A DNA stretch of 44,001 nt from Butyriboletus loyo (Eukaryota > Basidiomycota > Agaricomycetes > Boletales > Boletaceae), in assembly GCA_038093515.1 (NCBI GenBank), contig JBBPSI010000201.1:1-44001 (forward strand). Reading direction: 5' to 3'. The notes under the pieces are model-generated. The model had not been told where the DNA came from, did not search any database, and saw only the letters and a list, made by a program, of their open reading frames with translations. A program made the position numbers and the translations under genes. Positions 32,614-41,236 of the stretch are shown here, piece by piece (the first letter of the stretch is position 1; every line of letters begins with the position of its first letter).

Positions 32614-33544
32614 CATCCTTCAGTCAGGCTCCAGGGCTTTGATCCAATGTGGGAGGCAGATAGCATTTTGAGATTTGAAGCAAAGCATGATGCAACCTTG
32701 GAGTCTATGGAAGGTGCTTCACAGCAACTATTGAGACCTGCAATGATTATCAATGAGCACAGATACATTATCACATGGTACCTCCTGCAGGTGCTGAGTA
32801 TGGCAAGCCAGGTGAGCACAATGCTGAGTCTTCAGTCACATCTCTGAGCTGCCATATAGACTGCCATATGGGAGTCATTTCCGCATCTCCACAGGACCCT
32901 TATGGTGAGCATCACTGTGTCTGACCTTGGGGCAAAATGGAGAACCCACAGGAGCTACTTTCAACAGGATGCTGAGCTGGTGGGCTGTATTAACATGTTT
33001 CCAGCATGGTATCAACAGGGGTGCAATGTATGTCACATTCACTGCATATGGGCATCACACATTACATCTATTTACAGCATACCAATGGCAAGCTAGAGAT
33101 CTCTGCAACATTAAAGGCAGGGTGCAATGATGATGAAGGGAGGGAGTGGCTCAGCAAGATTATGGGGGCACATTTGGTAATGTCCACTGCCATGAGCATC
33201 ATGCACCCAGAGATGTATGAGCTAGCATGGGAGGCAATGATTCGGCTTTGGCAGATCACACCTGCAGATGACCTCACTGACCTGTGGGGCATCCTTCAAC
33301 TTTGGCCCTCCATTTTCAACAGCCTTTCTGCAATGGTGAATAGGTCCAGCTGCTACCATCTGGACTGCAATGGGCTCCCACAATTGTTCAACCAACTCCT
33401 CAGCGTAGGGAATTATAGCAGCCTCAACCTGATCTTCCCAAGACAGGACTTAAGGCTATGGTATCCCCCAGGGACTGTAGTTGCATTCTCTGGGAGGCTT
33501 ATTGTTCATGGGGCAGCTGAGGTTGAGGGGGACCAGGCCTGCAT
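32614..33544 (+). pseudogene. TET/JBP-like 2-oxoglutarate Fe(II) dioxygenase relic, truncated by a gypsy LTR
   Basis: Three exon-like blocks match the fungal TET/JBP family found with KDZ transposons in mushrooms. Block 1 has LLRPAMIINEHRYIITWYL and ends at a GTGAGC donor near 32812. Block 2 (about 32895-33027) has GAKWRTHRSYFQQDAELVGC and INMFPAWYQQGCN and ends at donor GTATGT. Block 3 (33078-33544) has EWLSKIMGAHLVMSTAM, MHPEMYELAWEAMIRL, WPSIFNSLSAMVNRSSCYHL then DCNGLPQLFNQLL, and YPPGTVVAFSGRLIVHGAAE. The iron-binding HxD (YHLD) and distal His (VHGA) are visible. The residue expected to be the 2-oxoglutarate-binding Arg reads Gln (GDQACIV). Block 1 to 2 is out of phase by one base. The 3' end is lost where the LTR begins at 33545. 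Family members oxidise 5-methylcytosine in other mushrooms. Confidence 0.68.
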
Positions 33545-34081
33545 TGTTATAATCATAACATTTATTCATACACTTTTTGGACTTAGTTGTTTTTGCTTCA
33601 AACTTTACTTTCAAAGGTCACGTGACAAAGCGCATGTGATCGTGGGAACTTACATGTGATCTCCTGCTGACTAAGCATATGATGTCATGGCCTAGACCAG
33701 GCCTAGACTCTATGACGTCATGACACATGTATTTAATCTCCGTTTACTTCTCTTCTCTTTGATCGCCGCGCCTCGTGTGATTAATCACCGCTGCGCTTCT
33801 CTTCTTTTTGATCCCTGTCGACCCTGTAGTCTAGCCATGTATAGTAGATCATCTCACGCACAGCTTGGTCTGTGCGCATGTCTGTACAATATATAAAGGC
33901 TCGTGGTTAGACTAGGATTCCCTAGTTTTAACCACTTGTCTATTCGCTGGCAACAGTTGAGGATTAAGTTGAGACTCCTAGTTCATACTTGCCAGGTACT
34001 TGTGTATACCTGCAACTGTAGTGGACTGCTTGTGGCAACGGTATTCGCACTAGCATTCGACTGTGCGTTGCTTGCACAACA
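33545..34081 (+). repeat. Gypsy 5' LTR (537 bp)
   Basis: Begins TGTTATAATCATAACATTTA and ends GTTGCTTGCACAACA. It carries TATATAAAGG at 33891, an upstream CACGCACAGCTTGGTCTGTG palindrome, and a CACGTGAC E-box-like site near 33620. It is 17 bp longer than the 3' LTR, mainly because of an extra TTTGATCCCTGTCGACCCTG stretch. Confidence 0.9.
33890..33897 (+). promoter_or_regulatory. LTR TATA box
   Basis: TATATAAA in the 5' LTR, conserved in the 3' LTR (near 40229) and in the solo LTR (near 23436). It is placed as expected for the element's promoter, just after a conserved short palindrome. Confidence 0.65.
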
Positions 34082-34823
34082 CTTGGTTAAAACTTCAGAT
34101 ACACACCCAGTCCCCAGGGTAGGGGTAGCGTGCTTGTCGGTGTTTGGCCAATAGTGTACTTTCTGTTTCTCCTATCCGCACTTCCAGTAGGCCTCCACTT
34201 GACGGAGCAGAAATCCCGCTGAAGGGAAAACCCGGTACTCAGGGTTAAGAGTCGTTACTGCGCATTCAGCAGTTTTCATTTCTGATTGCCCCTGCCGCTT
34301 TTAGGGGAACCCCTTGGAAGGGTAGTTTTGCTCTTATCATAGCATGTGTAACCAATTCATTCGAAGTCGCTCCCTTGGAGTTGATATTCTGCGCAAGGGT
34401 CGTGCCTTGTTTGCAAAGAGTGACTTTGGGACCCCCAAATCCCATTGGCTGAGCTATTTCCCAATCCGTAGTCCCTGTGGTAACACGGGAGGTAGAACCT
34501 AGAAAAAATATTCAAAATTTGTCAATTAGTCGTAACTAGGTCTTTACCCGTTCTCGTCCATTACAGGACAAAACTTCGTCGGAGATACTACCTCCGTTCG
34601 AAAAAATATTTTCTATGTTCTACTTGTTGTAGAGTCCCCCAGAGTCACCTTGGAAGATAGGGGACAGTAAGGGTCTTTATACCTCGTAGTTTTCTTTTTG
34701 TTTTTGCTGAAGAAGCCGGTTCAGCCGAAGAAAAGGTTGCTGAAGAAGATTCAAAAATCACCCCCTTTCCTCTGCCCCCAACTTCTTGAATTTCCAATTT
34801 CCAAACTGGGTTCCGAATACTCC
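34082..34823 (+). other. Gypsy leader with candidate primer-binding site
   Basis: The LTR is followed by CTTGGTTAAAACTTC; the inverted copy has CTTGGTTTAAGCTTTG at the same point. TGG two bases inside the LTR border is a plausible primer-binding site, though I could not match a tRNA. The rest is a leader of about 740 bp without coding motifs, also present in decayed form at 24824-25685 (minus). Confidence 0.55.
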
Positions 34824-36061
34824 ATGGATTTCCCAGACGACGACCAAAAAAGGATGTCAGATCCTGGTCCATCTTACGCCCCTGCTCCTACCGATTATGT
34901 CCCAGCCCCCGCTTACAATGACCAGACCTTGTGTGCCCTCTTCACGCAGTGGTTGGAAAAAGATAACCAAGGAGGAATATCAAAAAAGGTTGCTGACCTA
35001 GGAGAATGGGACGGCGACAGAGAAAAGTTCCACCATTGGTGAACTTCCCTCAAAGTCTGGGTGTCCGTCAACACCTGGAAACTGACAAACTCCGGACGGT
35101 GGCTGTACTTAGCCGCATTAAGGGCAAGGGCCAGGACTTTTCTCAACTCGTCCTGGAAGATTACGTCTCAGTGGAAGAGAAATACATAGATCCGCTCGAC
35201 AGATCCAAAGGAAGAATGCAGGATCAGGCATGGCCCGAATGGGACTACCTGCAGGCCATGATCAGAGGCCATTTCCAGATCGACATGCTAACACACCAGG
35301 CACTAAGGAAGTTGGCCGCTCTCACACAGGGCCAGCAACAAATCGATGTCTTCCTGGAACATTTCAAAGTCCTCTATCGGCAGTCGGAGTGTGAGCCCAA
35401 GCACGCCATCGAACTTCTAAAAAGAGCAGTAAAATATGAAATCTACAAGCAAGTATTTCTGTCATGCTCAGAAGACATGCTAGAGGACTTCAACAACCTG
35501 GTAGAAGAGTTCCGGAGGACAGGAAGGTCCTTCGAACAAATGTATGCGGAGAGAGGAATGGGGCAAGCATGGCAATGGAAGCCGTATATGCAACAACCCC
35601 AAAGAGGCTACCCTCCTCCCAAAGGACCTCCTCCTGGCTTTACACCAGTCAGAACTCAACCAGGCTGCAGAGCCCCGATGGATCTATCTGCACAGAAATC
35701 TGGCCCTGAGACCAGAACGTGTTTCGGCTGTGGACAAGCCGGACACATCCGCCCTAACTGCCCCCAGAACCCAAACCGTCGGGACAAATCTGGAACCACT
35801 CCTCGCCCGAAAGTAAGGCAGCAGTGGATCCAGCAGGCCGATGGAACCTATGTCCAAGGATGGGTTCAAATAAATTCCGCGGAGGTAACCCCTCCTAATT
35901 CCTCATATCAGTCAAGGCCGTTACCGGCACCACCAGCGGTTGGAGCACCACAACAAGAAACCTCCCAGCGTGCCGCATATATGGGAGATGATGCCCGAGC
36001 ATACTGGGCAGATGTCTTCGCTTGCAAAGCAAAGGAAAAGGCCTCACGGTCTTTAAAATAA
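34824..36061 (+). pseudogene. Gypsy gag, broken by TGA and a frame change
   Basis: The ATG at 34824 starts MDFPDDDQKRMSDPGPSYAP. The frame reads ISKKVADLGEWDGDREKFHH and stops at TGA 35040-35042, where the sister copy has Trp (TGG). From about 35090 the homologous gag continues in the -1 frame: LRTVAVLSRIKGKGQDFSQL, LLKRAVKYEIYKQVFLS, a CCHC nucleocapsid knuckle CFGCGQAGHIRPNC at 35719, and the end EKASRSLK with TAA at 36059. Gag packages the RNA in virus-like particles. The same frame change exists in the decayed inverted copy. Confidence 0.88.
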
Positions 36062-39000
36062 AGAAGTCTTTCAGTGTAGGGATACCTGGAGGACTGGACA
36101 ATATTTCTCTTTCATTTTCAAATTCTTTCTCCGCTTTATCTACATCTGTGGACTATTCGGTAGACACTGATGAACTTTCTTACGTACCATCTGAATCTAA
36201 ACTTTCGATTGGATCAGTATTCACGAATTCGTCTTCGGATGTAAGCATGGATGTTCCTGGTTTGATTGATTGTGAGGAGGACGAATTTCTTGAATCATGT
36301 ATCAAATCAAACAATTTATCTATAGAAAAACTCGAAAGAGCGTCTCCTGACGGGAGCACGGTGCACAAAAGTGTGCTTAATTCTCTTTTGAGACAAATGA
36401 AAACCAGATCTCCGATTTCATCTCCATCTCCTTCTAATTATAAATCCCCTAAATCTTCTTTAATGTTTGGTGGAGATTACTCCCTGGTGGTGAAAATCAC
36501 CTACCAGTCAAATGCTACTTGGCGAACTCGTTCGCTTAAAGCTTTGCTGGATACAGGAGCAGTCAATACCTTCATTGACAAAAAATATTGCGAAACACGA
36601 AAAATAGACACTGTACCATTAGAATGTTCCATGGAGGTTATCAATGCTGACGGCTCTAAAGGAGCTATAGGTCGCATTACACACAAAGCCTCCCTATTTA
36701 TGGAAATTGATGGGCACCACAAATCAATTGAGGCTTACGTCTCTCTTCTTGGTTCTCATCAAATGATTATTGGTTACGATTGGTTTGCATGTCATAACCC
36801 AGACATTGACTGGCGCTTCAAAACTATTAAATTTAATCATTGTTCTCCTTACTGTAGTGTTATCAGAGACTCTATTTCGTCTTCAAACATTACTTCTTGT
36901 TGTACTATAGAACCAGAGGTTGCCAGAAAGGTACCCGAGGTTTACCACGACTATTTAGATGTGTTCTCCGAGGACGAGGCAGCTAGGATGCCTGAAAGGA
37001 AACCATGGGATCACGCAATAGATCTCAAACCCGATTTTGTACCAAAAAAGGGTCGCGTTATTCCCATGTCCGACAAGGAACAAGAGCAAATCCAAGGTTT
37101 TGTGGAAAAAGAACTCAAAAAGGGTTACATAAGACCATCCAAGTCACCTCAGATGGCCCCTGTGTTCTTCATTCCAAAAAAGACCAGAGATAAGCGACTT
37201 GTTATGGACTATCGATATTTAAATGATGGAACCATTAAAAACGGTTACCCGTTACCCCTGATTCCACAGTTGATTGATCGGCTGAAAGGTGCTGACATCT
37301 TCACTGCGTTGGATCTCAGATGGGGATTCAATAATATTCGTATCAAAGAAGGTGATGAGTGGAAAGCGGTGTTTGTCACGCCCATTGGAGCCTACAAACC
37401 CACGGTCATGTACTTCGGGCTTACCAATTCCCCTCCTATGTTCCAAAACATGATGAACGACATCTTCAATGATATGTATGCCTGCGTCATTATTTATATC
37501 GATGACGTTATGATATTCACCAAAGGAAAAACGAGGGCTGAGCATGAGGAAAAAGTCAAAGAAGTACTCCAGCGCCTTCGAGAAAACGATTTATTTGTAA
37601 AACCGGAGAAATGTGTATTCTCTTCGGATAAAGTGGACTTTTTAGGTATGGTTGTATCCCGAAACGGTGTTGAAATGCAGTCGAAGAAAACAGATGCCAT
37701 CCGAGACTGGCCTATGCCCTCGTGTCTGAAGCAGGTTCAAGCATTTCTGGGATTATGCAACTATTACTGTAGATTTATTGAGGGTTTTTCAGAGATTGCC
37801 CGACCCCTTAACAACTTAACAAAAAAGGACACCCCTTTCAAATGGGGCTTAGACGAACAAAGAGTGTTTGACATGCTAAAGAAAAAGTTCACATCGGCTC
37901 TGCTTTTAGCCTACCCAGATCGCGACAAGGAGATGCGGGTAGAAACGGATGCCTCGGATATAGCGGTTGGTGCAGTTCTTTCTGTAAAAGGATCAGACAA
38001 CCTGTGGCGACCCTGTGCCTTTTTGTCACATTCCTTTGACGCTGCCGAAAGGAATTACCCAATTTACGACAAAGAACTATTGGCAGTTATTCGTGCGCTA
38101 GAAGAGTGGCGCCATTATCTTATTGGTCGAGAAGGATTTGAAATCTGGACCGATCACAAAAACCTAGAATACTGGAAGAAGCCGCAGACACTGTCTGGGA
38201 GACAAGCAAGATGGCACGCACTTCTTCAAGAATTCAATTATTTATTTGTTTATAAACCAGGCTCAACCAATGGCAGAGCAGATGCGTTATCGCATCGAGC
38301 AGACCATGGTGATGCCGTCATGGACCATAATACCAATATTACGGTACTTCCCCCAAACCTTTTCCTTAATAAAGTTTCCCTTTCTTCTTCCTTTTACGAT
38401 ACATTACAAAAAGAATCAGAAAAAGAAAAAACAAAAGAATACCCAGGATTCTATTACGATTCGGAACAATCCGTATTTATTAATGAAAAGAAAAAAATCT
38501 TTGTGCCCGAAGCACTTAGAATAGATTTACTTAAAATATGTCATGATTCTCCCATAGCCAGACACTCGGGTCAAGCCCGTACGGCTCATCTCCTTACATG
38601 ACACTTTATGTGGCCTGGAGTCACAAAGGACGTTAAACAATATGTAGAATCTTGCCAAGCGTGCGCCCTCATGAAGGGTAAGCAAAATGCACCGGCAGGT
38701 AAAATATTACCACTTCCTTCAGCTAGTCACCCATGGGAAGATATATCTGTAGATTTTGTCACTGGACTTCCCCTTTCAAACGGCTTCGACGCCATTTGTA
38801 CAATAGTGGATCGCTTCTCCAAAGAAGTCGTTTACGTCCCTTGTAAGACGACTACCTCTTCTAAGGAGTTAGCTATTATATTTAGAGACAATGTTTGGTG
38901 TATTCATGGACTTCCTATATCTATAGTTTCGGACCGAGGTCCACAATTTGTATCGGACTTTACCACAGAGCTTTGCAAGCTTCTTGGCATTTCCCAGAAA

Positions 39001-39888
39001 ATCTCAACGGCATACCATCCTCAATCAGATGGACAAACCAAACGGATAAATAGGGAAATGGAACAATATTTACGTACCTACATGGCGAAAAAACAAGAAA
39101 TGTGGGCTGATTGGATCAAGATCACCCAGTTCAATCACAATAATTCCCTTACCATGGCCACAGGTACTATTCCATTTTCTATTACTTGTAACTATTATCC
39201 ACAAGTCGGTTTCGAAAAATCTTCGAATACGTTAGCCGGAGATTTCACATGTACTGCTGGGAAAGCACACACCAAAGTCAAGGAAGCGTTAGAAGAAGCT
39301 AGAAGGCGCATGGTATCGCAGGCCAATAATAGATGATCGGCTGCGCCCGATTACAAAGTTGGTGATAGAGTATGGTTATCTACGGAAAACTTGAAGTTAC
39401 TGTATACAGCACGAAAACTCACCCAGCGTTGGATTGGTCCATATCAGATCAAATCACTTAAACCCAATGCTGTGGAACTACAGCTGCCGAGCAGCATGCG
39501 CATACATCCGGTCGTTAACATTTCACATGTTAAACCTTATCGGGAAACCCTAACAGGGCAACCGGTTTTACGTCCTGACCCAGTCAACGTCACGGATGAA
39601 GGTTATGTGGAATTTGAGGTTGATTACATTGTCACCTCCCGGATGAAGCGTAGGCAGTTAGAGTACCTAGTGCACTGGAGAGGATATGATGAAATGGATC
39701 GCATGTGGGAACCATTATCAAATTTGGGGAATTCGCAGGACATTATCAGCAATTATCACCAAGCCCACCCTTCCGCCCCTCGACCTCTTCACGGCCTATC
39801 TCTGTCAGAATTCTCTTCCTTATTTAAGGAATTTGGTCCGGAACACGGAACCTCTTATTCAGGAACTCGTCTGGAATACGAGTCCTAG
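36022..39888 (+). pseudogene. Gypsy pol: protease, RT, RNase H, integrase, chromodomain (two TGA stops)
   Basis: One frame of 1289 codons is broken only by TGA at 38599-38601 and 39334-39336. It overlaps the gag end by 40 nt. Domains: protease LLDTGAVNTFID (36543); RT with RLVMDYRYLN and YIDD (37494); RNase H VETDASDIAVGAVLS (about 37936) and YDKELLAVIRALEEWRHYL; integrase zinc motif HDSPIARHSGQ...CQACALMKG, which contains the first TGA; integrase core Asp in SVDFVTGLP (38749), Asp in IVSDRGPQF (38929) and Glu in INREMEQYL (about 39050); and a C-terminal chromodomain EFEVDYIVTSRMKRRQLEYL and VHWRGYDEMDRMWEP (39610-39720). The chromodomain marks a chromovirus, which targets marked chromatin. 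Confidence 0.93.
36052..36058 (+). promoter_or_regulatory. Programmed -1 frameshift site TTTAAAA between gag and pol
   Basis: In gag frame the codons are TCT TTA AAA TAA, so the heptamer T TTA AAA has the X XXY YYZ form and touches the gag stop. Slippage by -1 continues as TTT AAA ATA AAG, which is the pol frame (FKIKKSFSVG). The decayed inverted copy has CTTTAAAATGA at the same place (near 23641). The downstream stimulator, if any, was not determined. Confidence 0.75.
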
Positions 39889-39899
39889 GGGGGGGGAAG
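39887..39899 (+). promoter_or_regulatory. Polypurine tract
   Basis: AGGGGGGGGGAAG directly precedes the 3' LTR (TGTTATAATC at 39900) and overlaps the TAG stop of pol. This is the expected plus-strand primer site for reverse transcription. Confidence 0.85.
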
Positions 39900-40419
39900 T
39901 GTTATAATCATAACATTTATTTGTACACTTTCATTTTGGACTTAGTCGTTTTGCTTCAAACTTTCACTTTCAAAGGTCATGTGACAAAGCGCACATGATC
40001 GTGGGAACTTACATGTGATCTCCTGCTGACTAAGCATATGATGTCATGGCCTAGACTAGGCCTAGACTCTATGACGTCACGACACATGTATTTAATCTCC
40101 ATTTACTTCTCTTCCTTTTGATCCCTGCACCTCGTGTGGTTAATCACCGTTGCGCTTCTCTTCTTTAGTCTAGCCATGTATAGTAGTTCATCTCACGCAC
40201 AGCATGGTCTGTGCACATCTCTGTATAATATATAAAGGCTCGTGGTTAGACTAGGATTCCCTAGTTTTAACCACTTGTCTATTTGCTGGCAACAGTTGAG
40301 GATTAAGTTGAAGCTCCAGTCTTATACCTGCCAGGTACTTGTGTATACCTGCAACTGTAGTGGACCGCTTGTGGCTCAGTATTCACACTAGCATTCAACT
40401 GTGCATTGCCTTCGCAACA
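39900..40419 (+). repeat. Gypsy 3' LTR (520 bp)
   Basis: Begins TGTTATAATCATAACATTTA and ends TTGCCTTCGCAACA. It differs from the 5' LTR by several transitions and small indels, so the insertion is not recent. Confidence 0.9.
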
Positions 40420-40489
40420 TCTAAGGCACGCTGAAAGTCAGGATTGTATGGAAGCTATGGAGTGATATGGCAGGGGCCACTTGAAAATA

Positions 40490-40770
40490 GCATACTAATC
40501 CTGGGCACCCATGGGTGCTTAGTATGTGCCCCCTGAGGGCCCATGTGCACAGTATACCAACCCCACAGGCCCGCTTGCACTTAGTATGTCCACCCACTGG
40601 GGTGCCTGCACATACTCCATGTGCCCATCCCTGTGGGCCTGTGCATGATTGGTACCCACCCACCTGTGGGCCCACACATGCATAGTACTCCCACCCCATG
40701 GACCTGCATGTGCTTAGTATGTACTCCCCTGCAGGCCTGTGCGTGACTGGTACATACCTTTCAGAATTGG
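40490..40770 (-). repeat. Minisatellite 3, about 32-35 bp units (opposite orientation)
   Basis: On the minus strand units contain cores such as CAGGCCTGCAGGGGAGTACA, GGTCCATGGGGTGGGAGTAC and GGGCCCACAGGTGGGTGGGT followed by a TAGTAT/TACTAA part. About seven units of 32-35 bp are seen. The core resembles minisatellites 1 and 2. It lies between the gypsy 3' LTR and the copia LTR. Confidence 0.7.
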
Positions 40771-41218
40771 TAAAGTCCAAGCAGGCGCACCAAGGGCAAT
40801 GAAGGATGCAAGGGTAAACCTATCAATGGAAAGACTCACTGATAATATGAGAGTGAGAGTATTGCAAACAAGTATACTCAAAGAATATAAGGAGCAAGGC
40901 TCAACTTAGAGATATTGCAGTAGTGATGATAGAACTGAAAGATCTAAGAAAAGTGACAAGCCATAAGGGCTGTCTTATATACAGTACAAGAGTGTTTGTA
41001 CTTGTGTTCTGTATAGTACCTATATAAGGTAAGGTAAGAACCACATGATGATATGTTAGAGATAAGAAATAAGCCTAAGCATATCATCCAATAGCATAAT
41101 AAGAGCTATTTGTAATGAGACAAGCATGACAGAGTCTAGACAATGATGTCATATAGACCAGTCTGGAAATGTAGTGGCTGTAAGTGAAATACAGAAATAG
41201 AACACTACCATTTCAACA
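40771..41218 (-). repeat. Copia 3' LTR (outer end not defined)
   Basis: On the minus strand the polypurine tract AAAGGAAGGAGGAG is followed by TGTTGAAATGG, where the LTR starts at 41218. A TATATAAGACAGCCC promoter-like box is near 40985. The far end could not be fixed because the other LTR is not in the window; 40771 is an estimate. Confidence 0.6.
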
Positions 41219-41236
41219 CTCCTCCTTCCTTTAGCA

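Larger units (their letters stand above)
33545..40419 (+). mobile_element. Ty3/gypsy chromovirus, structurally complete
   Basis: A 6.9-kb element with LTRs, leader, gag, pol with all enzymatic domains, chromodomain and polypurine tract in standard order. The LTR ends are TG...CA. The flanks are CTGCAT on the left and TCTAAG on the right, so no target duplication is visible, unlike the other LTRs here. Pol is one frame broken by two TGA codons; gag has one TGA plus a frame change. It is therefore not capable of autonomous movement as it stands. Confidence 0.93.

Noticed and set aside
34824..39888. Fully functional autonomous retrotransposon
   Set aside because: Although structurally complete, gag contains a TGA and a frame break and pol contains two TGA codons.
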